A DNA stretch of 64,000 nt, from the NCBI RefSeq assembly GCF_014269025.2, contig NZ_CP077094.1:3410001-3474000 (forward strand), read 5' to 3'. Each line of letters opens with the position of its first letter. Position 1 is the stretch's first letter. The notes beneath the pieces are model-generated. The model was given only the letters and a program-made list of their open reading frames with translations. It searched no databases and had not been told where the DNA came from. Positions 16,408-25,649 of the stretch are shown here, in pieces. Source of the stretch: Pseudomonas promysalinigenes (GTDB lineage Bacteria > Pseudomonadota > Gammaproteobacteria > Pseudomonadales > Pseudomonadaceae). A program made the position numbers and the translations under genes.

Positions 16408-18183
16408 ATGAGCAAAATGAGAGCAATCGATGCAGCCGTTCTGGTCATGCGCCGTGAAGGTGTAGATACCGCGTTCGGCATCCCAGGGGCTGCCATCAAC
16501 CCGTTGTACTCGGCCCTGAAGAAAGTGGGTGGCATCGATCACGTCCTCGCTCGTCACGTCGAAGGCGCCTCGCACATGGCCGAGGGCTACACCCGTGCCA
16601 ACCCAGGCAACATCGGTGTGTGCATCGGCACCTCCGGCCCAGCCGGCACCGACATGGTCACCGGCCTGTACAGCGCCTCGGCCGACTCCATTCCGATTCT
16701 CTGCATCACTGGCCAGGCGCCGCGTGCGCGCCTGCACAAGGAAGACTTCCAGGCTGTCGACATCACCAACATCGTCAAGCCGGTCACCAAATGGGCGACT
16801 ACCGTTCTGGAGCCGGGCCAGGTGCCTTACGCCTTCCAGAAGGCCTTCTATGAAATGCGCACCGGCCGCCCTGGCCCTGTACTGATCGACCTGCCATTCG
16901 ACGTGCAGATGGCCGAAATCGAATTCGACATCGACGCCTACGAGCCGCTGCCAGTACACAAACCGTCCGCCTCTCGCGTACAGGCTGAAAAAGCCCTGGC
17001 CATGCTCAATGACGCTGAGCGCCCGCTGCTGGTCGCCGGCGGCGGCATCATCAACGCCGACGCCAGCGACAAGCTGGTGGAGTTCGCCGAGCTCACCGGC
17101 GTGCCGGTGATCCCAACCCTGATGGGCTGGGGCACCATCCCTGACGATCACGCCCTGATGGTCGGCATGGTCGGCCTGCAGACTTCGCACCGTTATGGCA
17201 ACGCCACCCTGCTCAAATCCGACCTGGTGTTCGGTATCGGTAACCGCTGGGCCAACCGCCACACCGGCTCCGTCGACGTGTACACCGAAGGCCGCAAGTT
17301 CGTACACGTGGACATCGAACCGACCCAGATCGGCCGCGTGTTCACCCCTGACTTAGGGATAGTGTCCGACGCAGGCAAAGCGCTGGATGCGTTCCTGGAA
17401 GTGGCTCGCGAGTGGAAAGCCGCCGGCAAGCTCAAGTGCCGCAAAGCCTGGCTGGAAGACTGCCAGCAGCGCAAGGCTACCCTGCAGCGCAAGACCCACT
17501 TCGACAACGTGCCGGTCAAGCCGCAGCGCGTGTACGAAGAAATGAACCAGGTATTCGGCAAGGACACCTGCTACGTGAGCACCATCGGCCTGTCGCAGAT
17601 CGCTGGCGCGCAGTTCCTGCACGTGTACAAGCCACGCCACTGGATCAACTGCGGCCAGGCCGGCCCACTGGGCTGGACCATCCCTGCGGCTCTGGGTGTG
17701 GTCAAGGCCGACCCGAAACGCAAGGTCGTCGCGCTGTCGGGTGACTACGACTTCCAGTTCATGATCGAAGAGCTGGCCGTTGGCGCGCAGTTCAACCTGC
17801 CGTACGTCCACGTGCTGGTGAACAACGCCTACCTGGGCCTGATCCGTCAGGCACAGCGTGGCTTCGACATGGATTACTGTGTACAACTGGCCTTCGAGAA
17901 CATCAACTCGACCGACGCCGCCACCTACGGGGTCGACCACGTCGCTGTGGTAGAGGGCCTGGGTTGCAAGGCCATCCGCGTATTCGAACCGGCGCAAATC
18001 GCCCCTGCCCTGCTCAAAGCGCAGAAGATGGCCGAAGAGTTCCGCGTACCGGTCGTGGTCGAAGTGATCCTCGAACGCGTCACCAACATTTCCATGGGCA
18101 CCGAGATCAACGCAGTCAACGAATTCGAAGACCTGGCTCTGGTCGGCAACGACGCGCCGACTGCCATCTCGCTGCTGGACTGA
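16408..18183 (+). CDS. gcl: Glyoxylate carboligase (tartronate-semialdehyde synthase)
   Basis: ThDP- and FAD-dependent condensation of two glyoxylates to tartronate semialdehyde and CO2. The 591-residue protein matches known Gcl over its whole length: [48 protein letters not shown] and the ThDP segment [15 protein letters not shown]. The active site lacks the usual ThDP-activating Glu, as in all Gcl. First gene of gcl-hyi-glxR-ttuD-pyk and the entry point for glyoxylate from ureidoglycolate. Confidence 0.97.
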   Translation: MSKMRAIDAAVLVMRREGVDTAFGIPGAAINPLYSALKKVGGIDHVLARHVEGASHMAEGYTRANPGNIGVCIGTSGPAGTDMVTGLYSASADSIPILCITGQAPRARLHKEDFQAVDITNIVKPVTKWATTVLEPGQVPYAFQKAFYEMRTGRPGPVLIDLPFDVQMAEIEFDIDAYEPLPVHKPSASRVQAEKALAMLNDAERPLLVAGGGIINADASDKLVEFAELTGVPVIPTLMGWGTIPDDHALMVGMVGLQTSHRYGNATLLKSDLVFGIGNRWANRHTGSVDVYTEGRKFVHVDIEPTQIGRVFTPDLGIVSDAGKALDAFLEVAREWKAAGKLKCRKAWLEDCQQRKATLQRKTHFDNVPVKPQRVYEEMNQVFGKDTCYVSTIGLSQIAGAQFLHVYKPRHWINCGQAGPLGWTIPAALGVVKADPKRKVVALSGDYDFQFMIEELAVGAQFNLPYVHVLVNNAYLGLIRQAQRGFDMDYCVQLAFENINSTDAATYGVDHVAVVEGLGCKAIRVFEPAQIAPALLKAQKMAEEFRVPVVVEVILERVTNISMGTEINAVNEFEDLALVGNDAPTAISLLD

Positions 18184-18192
18184 TCGCCTGAC

Positions 18193-18217
18193 GCCCCCAT
18201 GCGCCTGCGCTGGGGGC
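18193..18217. other. Hairpin in the gcl-hyi gap
   Basis: Stem GCCCCC/GGGGGC with a 13-base loop, ending 22 bp before hyi and without a T-run. Probably an RNA-stability element that tunes expression inside the operon. Confidence 0.4.
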
Positions 18218-18239
18218 CTTCATCGCAAGGAGACAACCC

Positions 18240-19022
18240 ATGCCTCGCTTCGCTGCCAACTTGTCCATGCTGTTCACCGAACAGGACTTCCTGGCCCGCT
18301 TCAAGGCTGCCGCCGACGCTGGTTTCAGCGGCGTCGAATACCTTTTCCCCTATGACTTCAGCGCAGCCGAAATCAAGCAGCAGCTCGATGCCAACGGCCT
18401 GACGCAGGTGCTGTTCAACCTGCCGGCCGGCGATTGGGCCAAAGGAGAGCGCGGCATTACATGCCACCCTGACCGCATCGAAGAATTCCGCGCCGGTGTC
18501 GACAAGGCCATCGAATACGCCAAGGTGCTGGGCAACACCCAGGTCAACGCCCTGGCCGGCATTCGTCCGCAAGGCCCCGACTGCGCCACCGTGCGCAAGA
18601 CCTTCGTGGAAAACCTGCGCTACGCGGCTGACAAGCTCAAGGCCGCCGGGATCCGCCTGGTCATGGAAATGATCAACACCCGCGACATCCCGGGCTTCTA
18701 CCTGAACACCACGCAACAGGCCCTGGAAATCCAGGCCGAAGTCGGCAGCGACAACCTGTTCCTGCAGTACGACATCTACCACATGCAGATCATGGAAGGT
18801 GACCTGGCTCGCACCATGCAAGCCAACCTGAACCTGATCAACCACATCCAGCTGGCCGATAACCCAGGCCGCAACGAACCCGGCACCGGCGAGATCAACT
18901 ACCGCTTCCTGTTCGAGCACCTGGACCGCATCGGCTACCAGGGCTGGGTAGGCGCAGAGTACAAGCCGCTGACCACAACCGAAGCGGGCCTGGGCTGGCT
19001 GAAATCACACAACGCGATCTGA
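18240..19022 (+). CDS. hyi: Hydroxypyruvate isomerase
   Basis: Interconverts hydroxypyruvate and tartronate semialdehyde. The 260-residue TIM-barrel protein has the Hyi family start PRFAANLSMLFTE, the metal ligands in RLVMEMINTRD and LQYDIYHMQIMEGD, and GEINYRFLFEHLD near the end. Ribosome site AAGGAG lies 9 bp before the ATG. Its position between gcl and the reductase gene is typical for glyoxylate operons. Confidence 0.95.
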   Translation: MPRFAANLSMLFTEQDFLARFKAAADAGFSGVEYLFPYDFSAAEIKQQLDANGLTQVLFNLPAGDWAKGERGITCHPDRIEEFRAGVDKAIEYAKVLGNTQVNALAGIRPQGPDCATVRKTFVENLRYAADKLKAAGIRLVMEMINTRDIPGFYLNTTQQALEIQAEVGSDNLFLQYDIYHMQIMEGDLARTMQANLNLINHIQLADNPGRNEPGTGEINYRFLFEHLDRIGYQGWVGAEYKPLTTTEAGLGWLKSHNAI

Positions 19023-19073
19023 ATCACCTGCTCGCACCGGGCACGCGAACAAATATAAAAGAGGTAATTTCTC

Positions 19074-19967
19074 ATGGCTAAAATCGGTTTCCTCGGCACC
19101 GGCATCATGGGCAAGCCCATGGCCCAGAACCTGCAGAAAGCAGGTCACAGCATCTTCGTTTCCACTCACCACGACCCAGCCCCAGCCGACCTGCTCGCCG
19201 CTGGCGCGGTGGCCCTGGCCAACCCTAAGGAAGTGGCCCAGGAAGCTGAGTTCATCATCATCATGGTGCCGGACACCCCGCAGGTCGAAAGCGTGCTGTT
19301 CGGTGAAAACGGCGTCGTCGAAGGCGTGGGCCCGAACAAGGTGGTGGTCGACATGAGCTCGATCTCCCCAACCGCCACCAAAGCCTTCGCCGAGAAAATC
19401 AAGGCAACCGGCGCAGCCTACCTCGACGCCCCGGTCTCCGGCGGTGAAGTCGGCGCCAAGGCCGCGACCTTGAGCATCATGGTCGGTGGTTGCCCGAAAG
19501 CCTTCGAGCGCACCTTGCCGCTGTTCGAAGCCATGGGCAAGAACATCACCCGCGTCGGTGGCAACGGTGACGGCCAGACCGCCAAAGTCGCCAACCAGAT
19601 CATCGTCGCCCTGAACATCCAGGCCGTTGCCGAAGCCCTGCTGTTCGCCGCCAAGAACGGCGCCGACCCGGCCAAGGTACGTGAGGCACTGATGGGTGGC
19701 TTCGCTTCGTCGAAGATCCTCGAAGTGCATGCCGAGCGCATGATCAAAGGCACCTTCGACCCAGGCTTCCGCATCAGCCTGCACCAGAAGGACCTGAACC
19801 TGGCCCTGCAAGGCGCCAAGGAGCTGGGCATCAACCTGCCCAACACCTCCAATGCCCAGCAAGTGTTCAACACCTGCGCGGCCATTGGTGGCAGCAACTG
19901 GGACCACTCGGCGCTGATCAAAGGCCTGGAGCACATGGCCAACTTCTCGATTCGCGACGACAAGTAA
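19074..19967 (+). CDS. glxR: 2-hydroxy-3-oxopropionate (tartronate semialdehyde) reductase
   Basis: Reduces tartronate semialdehyde to D-glycerate with NAD(P)H. The 297-residue product belongs to the beta-hydroxyacid dehydrogenase family: Rossmann GFLGTGIMGKPMAQNL at the N-terminus, the substrate segment DAPVSGGEVGA, and the catalytic lysine segment GQTAKVANQI. Third gene of the operon, followed by a REP pair before the kinase gene. GarR and GlxR cannot be told apart by sequence reading; glxR is used because of the gcl context. Confidence 0.95.
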   Translation: MAKIGFLGTGIMGKPMAQNLQKAGHSIFVSTHHDPAPADLLAAGAVALANPKEVAQEAEFIIIMVPDTPQVESVLFGENGVVEGVGPNKVVVDMSSISPTATKAFAEKIKATGAAYLDAPVSGGEVGAKAATLSIMVGGCPKAFERTLPLFEAMGKNITRVGGNGDGQTAKVANQIIVALNIQAVAEALLFAAKNGADPAKVREALMGGFASSKILEVHAERMIKGTFDPGFRISLHQKDLNLALQGAKELGINLPNTSNAQQVFNTCAAIGGSNWDHSALIKGLEHMANFSIRDDK

Positions 19968-19981
19968 GACCTTACTGGTCT

Positions 19982-20049
19982 CATCGCGAGCTGCGCTCGC
20001 TCCTACAGGATCAGCGTAAGGCCCGTAGGAGCGAGCAAAGCTCGCGATG
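19982..20049. repeat. Inverted REP doublet between glxR and ttuD
   Basis: CATCGCGAGC...GCTCGCTCCTAC (from 19982) and its reverse complement GTAGGAGCGAGC...GCTCGCGATG (to 20049), about 17 bp apart. Forms a large hairpin within the operon and probably sets the ratio of upstream to downstream message. Confidence 0.75.
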
Positions 20050-20184
20050 AAGCACACGCTGCCTGCCCTGCGACCACAGGCCAGGCAGTGACACCGAGCA
20101 ACACCCGCCCCTGGTTCGGCCTGCACGGAGGCAGTTCCAGGGGCGTTTTCGATTCTGTAGAACAACAATAACTGGGAGCCTGCC

Positions 20185-21459
20185 ATGTCGGTCGATCCGC
20201 AAACCCTTCTTCGCGACCTGTTCGACACAGCCATCGCCGCCGCCCACCCACGCCAAGTTCTCGAGCCGTACCTGCCCGCCGATCGTAGCGGCCGGGTCAT
20301 CGTCATCGGCGCCGGCAAAGCCGCAGCCGCCATGGCCGAAGTGGTCGAGAAATGCTGGCAGGGCGAAGTCTCTGGCTTGGTCGTCACCCGCTACGGCCAC
20401 GGCGCCAACTGCCAGAAGATCGAGGTGGTCGAAGCCGCTCACCCGGTCCCCGACGCCGCCGGCCTGGCCGTGGCCAAACGCGTGCTGGAACTGGTCAGCA
20501 ACCTGACCGAAGACGACCGCGTCATCTTCCTGCTGTCCGGCGGTGGCTCTGCCCTGCTGGCGTTACCTGCCGAAGGCCTGACCCTGGCCGACAAGCAACA
20601 GATCAACAAGGCGCTGCTCAAATCCGGCGCCACCATCGGCGAGATGAACTGCGTGCGCAAGCACCTCTCGGCGATCAAGGGCGGCCGCCTGGCCAAGGCC
20701 TGCTGGCCGGCCACCGTCTACACCTATGCCATTTCCGACGTACCAGGGGACTTGGCTACGGTCATCGCCTCCGGCCCGACCGTGGCCGACCCGAGCACCT
20801 CGGCCGATGCCCTGGCGATTCTCAAGCGCTACGGCATCCAAGCACCGCAATCGGTGATCGACTGGCTCAACAACCCCGCCTCGGAGACCGTCAAGGCCGA
20901 CGACCCGGCCCTGGCCCGCAGCCACTTCCAGCTGATCGCCAAGCCCCAACAGTCACTCGAAGCTGCTGCGGTGAAAGCCCGCCAGGCCGGCTTCAGCCCG
21001 CTGATTCTCGGTGACCTGGAAGGTGAGTCGCGGGAAGTGGCCAAGGTCCACGCCGGCATCGCCCGGCAGATCGTCCTGCACGGCCAGCCGCTCAAGGCAC
21101 CCTGCGTGATCCTCTCCGGCGGCGAAACCACCGTGACCGTGCGCGGCAATGGCCGTGGCGGGCGCAACGCCGAGTTCCTGCTCAGCCTTACCGAAAGCCT
21201 CAAGGGCCTGCCTGGGGTGTATGCACTGGCCGGTGACACCGACGGCATCGACGGTTCGGAAGAAAACGCTGGCGCCTTCATGACGCCGGACAGCTACGCC
21301 CGCGCCGAAGGCTTGGGCCTGTCGGCCAGCGATGAGCTGGACAACAACAACGGCTACGGCTATTTCGCGGCGCTCGACGCACTGATCGTCACCGAGCCAA
21401 CGCGCACCAACGTCAACGACTTTCGCGCCATTCTGATTCTCGAGACTGCCCAATCATGA
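20185..21459 (+). CDS. ttuD: Glycerate 2-kinase / hydroxypyruvate reductase-type (MOFRL) protein
   Basis: A 424-residue MOFRL-family protein. The N-terminal part has VIVIGAGKAAAAMAE, the central FLLSGGGSALL is nucleotide-binding, and the C-terminal MOFRL region includes GGETTVTVRGNGRGGRNAEF and ALAGDTDGIDGS. The family was first labelled hydroxypyruvate reductase, but characterised members phosphorylate glycerate. Between the tartronate semialdehyde reductase and pyruvate kinase, kinase activity giving 2-phosphoglycerate is the better fit. The stop overlaps the pyk start (ATGA). Confidence 0.92.
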   Translation: MSVDPQTLLRDLFDTAIAAAHPRQVLEPYLPADRSGRVIVIGAGKAAAAMAEVVEKCWQGEVSGLVVTRYGHGANCQKIEVVEAAHPVPDAAGLAVAKRVLELVSNLTEDDRVIFLLSGGGSALLALPAEGLTLADKQQINKALLKSGATIGEMNCVRKHLSAIKGGRLAKACWPATVYTYAISDVPGDLATVIASGPTVADPSTSADALAILKRYGIQAPQSVIDWLNNPASETVKADDPALARSHFQLIAKPQQSLEAAAVKARQAGFSPLILGDLEGESREVAKVHAGIARQIVLHGQPLKAPCVILSGGETTVTVRGNGRGGRNAEFLLSLTESLKGLPGVYALAGDTDGIDGSEENAGAFMTPDSYARAEGLGLSASDELDNNNGYGYFAALDALIVTEPTRTNVNDFRAILILETAQS

Positions 21460-22871
21460 CGCCTGATAAAAAAGTAAAGATCCTCGCCACCCTCGGCCCT
21501 GCGATCAAAGGCATCGACGACATCCGCCAGCTGGTCGAAGCGGGGGTGAACATCTTCCGCCTCAATTTCAGCCACGGCGAGCACGCCGACCACGCCCTGC
21601 GCTACCAGTGGATTCGCGAAGTCGAGCAGCAACTGAACTACCCGCTGGGCATCCTCATGGACCTGCAAGGGCCAAAGCTGCGCGTAGGTCGCCTGGCCGA
21701 GGGCAAGGTGCAGCTACAACGCGGCCAGGCATTGCGTTTGGACCTGGACAAGACGCCTGGGGACAGCCGCCGAGTCAACCTGCCCCACCCTGAAATCATC
21801 GCCGCGCTCGAGCCGGGCATGGACCTGCTGGTGGACGACGGCCGCCTGCGCCTGCGTGTGACCGCCAAGCACAGTGATGCCATCGACACCGAAGTGCTCA
21901 ATGGTGGCGAACTGTCTGACCGCAAGGGCGTGAACGTGCCACAAGCGGTGCTCGACCTGTCGCCGCTTACCGAAAAGGACCGCCGTGACCTGGCATTCGG
22001 ACTGGAACTGGGTGTGGACTGGGTAGCGCTGTCGTTCGTGCAACGCGCCGAGGACATCGTCGAAGCACGTCAACTGATCGGTGAGCGCGCCTACCTGATG
22101 GCCAAGATCGAGAAGCCGTCGGCGGTCGAGCAGTTGCAGGCGATTGCCGAGCTGTCCGACGCGATCATGGTGGCCCGCGGTGACCTGGGCGTGGAAGTGC
22201 CGGCCGAGAGCGTGCCGCAAATTCAGAAGCGCATCATCGACACCTGCCGTCAGTTGGGCAAACCGGTGGTAGTAGCCACGCAGATGCTCGAGTCGATGCG
22301 CTTCTCGCCGGCACCGACCCGTGCCGAAGTCACCGACGTGGCCAACGCCGTGGCAGAAGGTGCCGATGCGGTCATGCTGTCAGCCGAGACCGCCTCCGGT
22401 GACTACCCGCTGGAGGCCGTGCAGATGATGAGCAAGATCATCCGCCAGGTGGAAAACGGCCCGGACTACCAGGCTCAACTGGACGTCGGCCGGCCGAAGG
22501 CCGAGGCCACCGTGTCGGACGCCATCAGCTGCGCGATCCGCCGCATCAGCGGCATCCTGCCGGTGGCAGTGCTGGTCAACTACAGCGAATCGGGCACCTC
22601 CACCCTGCGTGCGTCCCGCGAGCGGCCACGGGCGCCGATTCTCAATCTGACGCCAAACCTCAAGACCGCCCGCCGCCTTAGCGTGGCCTGGGGTGTGCAC
22701 TCGGTGGTCAACGACCGCCTGCGCCAGGTCGATGAGGTGGTATCCACGGCGCTGGAGATTGCCCAGGCACAAGGCATGGCCAGCCGTGGCGACACGCTGC
22801 TGATCACCGCCGGCGTACCGTTTGGCAAGCCGGGCTCGACCAACACCTTGCGGATCGAGACCCTGGTTTAA
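21456..22871 (+). CDS. pyk: Pyruvate kinase
   Basis: Converts phosphoenolpyruvate and ADP to pyruvate and ATP. The 471-residue protein has KILATLGPA at the start, FRLNFSHG, the active-site segment LMAKIEKPSAVEQL, VARGDLGVE, and the MLSAETASGDYP signature. It overlaps the glycerate kinase by four bases, so it is a dedicated catabolic copy for glyoxylate-derived carbon; family relatives in such operons are called ttuE or pykF. A central pyk is expected elsewhere in the genome. Confidence 0.95.
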   Translation: MTPDKKVKILATLGPAIKGIDDIRQLVEAGVNIFRLNFSHGEHADHALRYQWIREVEQQLNYPLGILMDLQGPKLRVGRLAEGKVQLQRGQALRLDLDKTPGDSRRVNLPHPEIIAALEPGMDLLVDDGRLRLRVTAKHSDAIDTEVLNGGELSDRKGVNVPQAVLDLSPLTEKDRRDLAFGLELGVDWVALSFVQRAEDIVEARQLIGERAYLMAKIEKPSAVEQLQAIAELSDAIMVARGDLGVEVPAESVPQIQKRIIDTCRQLGKPVVVATQMLESMRFSPAPTRAEVTDVANAVAEGADAVMLSAETASGDYPLEAVQMMSKIIRQVENGPDYQAQLDVGRPKAEATVSDAISCAIRRISGILPVAVLVNYSESGTSTLRASRERPRAPILNLTPNLKTARRLSVAWGVHSVVNDRLRQVDEVVSTALEIAQAQGMASRGDTLLITAGVPFGKPGSTNTLRIETLV

Positions 22872-22889
22872 AGGTCTGCATCACTGCCG

Positions 22890-22913
22890 TGGGAGCGTGC
22901 AAGCCTGCTCCCA
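22890..22913. other. Hairpin between pyk and the urea transporter
   Basis: Stem TGGGAGC/GCTCCCA with a 10-base loop, similar to REP-derived tails. No T-run follows; probably an mRNA-processing or attenuation element. Confidence 0.4.
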
Positions 22914-22999
22914 TGGCAATGTTGCCGCGCCCTGCGACGGCGGAAAACCGGAGCCCAAAGAGGCCCACCGCTCCCCAATCAACCTTATCGACTGCCCCG

Positions 23000-23875
23000 A
23001 TGTACACCAAAAACTTCGTCAACCCGTGCCCGGACTGGGCCACGGCGCTGCTCAACGGCTTCAGCCAAGTGCTGCTGCTGCGCCACCCACTGTGCGGCCT
23101 GTGCTGCCTGTTGGCCATCCTGCTGACCGCCCCTGACCTGGTCGGCGGCGCTCTGCTCGGTGCTCTGGCAGGGCTACTCACTGCCCAACGCCGCGGCTAC
23201 GACCGCGCCGACCGCCAGGCTGGGCTGTACTGCTATAACGGCGTGCTGATCGGCATTCTGATCAGCGCCGTGCTGCCCTGGTCAGCCATGGTGCCGCCGC
23301 TGATCATTGCCGCGGGCGGCTTGTCGAGCATCATCACCCACCAATGGCGCAAGCGTGGCGGCAAGCTGCTGATCGCCTATACCGCACCGTTCGTGCTGCT
23401 CGGCTGGGTCACTCTGCTGTTCGCAAGCCCGGCAGCCAACGGCTTAGTCGAAGCCGACCCGCTGCATGGCCTGGCGCGTGGCGTGGGGCAGATCTTTTTG
23501 CTCGACAACCCCTGGGCCGGCCTGGTGATCATCCTCGGGATGCTCATCGCCAGCCCGTACGCCGCCATGTGGGCCGTGATCGGCTCGGCCATCGGCGGCG
23601 GCGTGGCATTGCTGGCTGACCAGGTGCAAGCCGCCTGGCTGGGCCTGTATGGCTTCAATGCCGCGCTGGCAGCATTGGCCTTCAGCCGACAAGGCGAAAA
23701 GCCCTGGGTGACCCTGCTGGCCATTGCCTTGGCCTTGATGCTCCATCCGCTGTTCAGCTTGATGCCCATTGCCGGGCTTACAGCGCCGTTCGTACTGGCC
23801 TGCTGGCTGATGCATTCGGGCAAGCACTTCTGGCAGCTTTTGCTGAGTCGGGATATTTGGCATCTACATAACTGA
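23000..23875 (+). CDS. Urea transporter (UT family)
   Basis: A 291-residue integral membrane channel of the UT-A/UT-B/bacterial UT family. It shows two homologous halves, each with several hydrophobic helices; GLYCYNGVLIGI in the first half and LGLYGFNAALAALAF in the second are the paired UT signatures. The ATG at 23000 starts the first conserved block (NPCPDWATALLNGFSQVLL). Sitting after the glyoxylate operon, it would move urea released by ureidoglycolate lyase. Direction of transport is passive and not set by sequence. Confidence 0.9.
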   Translation: MYTKNFVNPCPDWATALLNGFSQVLLLRHPLCGLCCLLAILLTAPDLVGGALLGALAGLLTAQRRGYDRADRQAGLYCYNGVLIGILISAVLPWSAMVPPLIIAAGGLSSIITHQWRKRGGKLLIAYTAPFVLLGWVTLLFASPAANGLVEADPLHGLARGVGQIFLLDNPWAGLVIILGMLIASPYAAMWAVIGSAIGGGVALLADQVQAAWLGLYGFNAALAALAFSRQGEKPWVTLLAIALALMLHPLFSLMPIAGLTAPFVLACWLMHSGKHFWQLLLSRDIWHLHN

Positions 23876-23897
23876 AGGCCCAGAACATCAGGTGTGC

Positions 23898-23914
23898 AGG
23901 GCTTTGTCAGCCCT
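23898..23914. terminator. Hairpin between the convergent urea transporter and RHS genes
   Basis: AGGGCT-TTGTC-AGCCCT, symmetric enough to serve both strands; T-rich sequence on the plus side is weak. Confidence 0.4.
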
Positions 23915-23925
23915 TGTGTCAATTA

Positions 23926-24678
23926 CTAATAACCTGAGGATGCCAGCACCTCAATCTCTATTTCCCGGAGTATTTCCTGCTCCCTGATAGACGCCAAGGC
24001 TTGCTCGATCTCGGCAATCTGAGAGCTCTGGGCCCGCTGATGATTGGGAATCATCTCTCGCAGCCTCATCGGCTGTGTGCCAGGCCTGTGTTGCCAGTAC
24101 CAAGACTCTCCAAGCTCATCAATAGTTGGCCCTTGTGACTGTACGCCTGTTACCCTTTCTACGGGACGCGCCTTGACAGGCGCCTCAGTGAAGTGTTCGG
24201 TAAAGCGAAAGTCGGTGTATTTGGCAACTTCGCGCGGAACAGTGCTCGCAAGCTGATACTTGCCGGGACCATTTTTGAACCCCAGGGGAATTCGTTGCTC
24301 AATCGCCTTCGGGGAATTTCGTTTTTCAATCGCTTCTACAGGCCTGACCACCGCCACTGGCCTTGCCCGCCCCGGCAAGCGTCTCAAAGTGCCTATTCCC
24401 CCAGTCGGGTCTAAGCGATTGACCGGATCACCTTGGCAATAGGAATAAGTGTTGACCCCTCCCTTACCGAACGGGCTCAATACATCCGGGCTGAAAAAGC
24501 GCAAAAGTGCAGGGCAGTAGAACCGATACCCATTGCCCAGTGCATAGGCTTGCAGCAGTTCGTCCTTGCGCTCACCATTGAACCCCAACGCAGCGGCTGG
24601 CTCCTTTTGCGAATACCCATAAGCGGTATAACCCAGCATGCGCCATACCAAGCCCCGTAGTTCAGTTCTCCTTTTCAT
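23926..24678 (-). CDS. Second orphan RHS-tip protein with unknown C-terminal domain
   Basis: About 250 residues. After a short N-terminus the RHS core tip appears: YTAYGYSQ, LGFNGERKDE, LGNGYRFY, LRFFSPDVLSPFGKGG, NTYSYCQGDPVNRLDPTGG. The tail of about 150 residues is rich in Arg, Glu and Gln and ends in a probable helix, SQIAEIEQALASIREQE. I recognise no catalytic motif. Several ATGs compete (24693, 24684, 24678) with no decisive ribosome site. The tip resembles the one at 1543 but the tail is unrelated by eye, as expected for exchangeable toxin tips. Confidence 0.68.
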   Translation of the reverse strand: MKRRTELRGLVWRMLGYTAYGYSQKEPAAALGFNGERKDELLQAYALGNGYRFYCPALLRFFSPDVLSPFGKGGVNTYSYCQGDPVNRLDPTGGIGTLRRLPGRARPVAVVRPVEAIEKRNSPKAIEQRIPLGFKNGPGKYQLASTVPREVAKYTDFRFTEHFTEAPVKARPVERVTGVQSQGPTIDELGESWYWQHRPGTQPMRLREMIPNHQRAQSSQIAEIEQALASIREQEILREIEIEVLASSGY

Positions 24679-24824
24679 TACCATCTCACACACCCGCCCA
24701 AGCCTGACGCCATTCTGCGGCCAACACTCAGATACCTGAAACTGGCATTTTTGCCAGTTCAGCCTGTTGCAGCATCGGACACTGACCTTCTAGGCTTGCT
24801 GCTTACGCACCCGGAACACAAACC

Positions 24825-25649
24825 ATGCAAACCCCGCAATCAGTTCGCGAGCGGCTCTATGTAATCGTCTTCCAGACCGACACCGTAGCCGGCCGTCGCT
24901 TCGACAAGATTCTCCTGCTGATCATCCTGGCCAGCCTGGTCACCGTGATCCTCGACAGCATCAACGAAGTGCACCAGGGTTATGCCGGCCTGCTGGCCGG
25001 TATCGAATGGGGCTTCACCGCGATCTTCCTGGCCGAATACCTCACCCGCCTGTACTGCTCGCCCAAGCCCTTGCGCTACGCCTTCAGTTTCTATGGCCTG
25101 GTCGACCTGCTGGCGATCGTGCCGGGGATCATCGCTCTGTACTACAGCGACGCCCAGTACCTGCTGATCGTTCGGGTGATCCGAATGCTGCGCATCTTTC
25201 GCGTGCTCAAGCTCAGCCCTTACCTCAAACAAGCCCACTACCTGCTCGAAGCCCTGCGCGGCAGCAAGCAGAAGATCATCGTGTTCCTGGCCAGTGTATC
25301 GACGCTGGTCACCGTGTTCGGCACGTTGATGTACGTGGTCGAAGGCCCTGAGCATGGCTTTACCAGCATCCCCAAAGGCATCTACTGGGCCATCGTCACG
25401 CTCACCACCGTAGGCTTTGGCGATATCGTGCCGAAGACACCGCTGGGCCAGGTGCTGTCGTCGCTGGTAATGATTACCGGCTACTCGATCATCGCCGTGC
25501 CCACTGGCATTTTCACCGCTGAACTGGCCAACGCGATGCGCGGCGAGCAGCTACGCCATGACTGCCCGACGTGCCACAAGCCGGCCCATGAGCCGGCTGC
25601 GGCGTTCTGTTCGCGCTGCGGCAGCGCGCTGTTCAGGAAGCAGGGTTAG
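24825..25649 (+). CDS. Kv-type voltage-gated ion channel with C-terminal zinc ribbon
   Basis: A 274-residue inner-membrane channel. Six hydrophobic segments, an S4-like stretch with regularly spaced arginines (IVRVIRMLRIFRVLKL), the pore filter TTVGFGDIVP of potassium channels, and S6. After the last helix comes a soluble tail with CPTC at about 246-249 and CSRC at about 262-265, a four-cysteine zinc ribbon. The start ATG agrees with the N-terminal helix. It overlaps the end of the NEL gene on the other strand by 17 bp. Physiological role unknown. Confidence 0.88.
   Translation: MQTPQSVRERLYVIVFQTDTVAGRRFDKILLLIILASLVTVILDSINEVHQGYAGLLAGIEWGFTAIFLAEYLTRLYCSPKPLRYAFSFYGLVDLLAIVPGIIALYYSDAQYLLIVRVIRMLRIFRVLKLSPYLKQAHYLLEALRGSKQKIIVFLASVSTLVTVFGTLMYVVEGPEHGFTSIPKGIYWAIVTLTTVGFGDIVPKTPLGQVLSSLVMITGYSIIAVPTGIFTAELANAMRGEQLRHDCPTCHKPAHEPAAAFCSRCGSALFRKQG

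Noticed and set aside
16147-17307. 386-codon minus-strand frame overlapping gcl
   Set aside because: Shadow of gcl; the composition is antisense-like and the true minus-strand GlcG-like gene ends its frame at 16150.
20011-20442. Frames read through the REP doublet before ttuD
   Set aside because: They cross a known repeat type and run antisense to the kinase gene.
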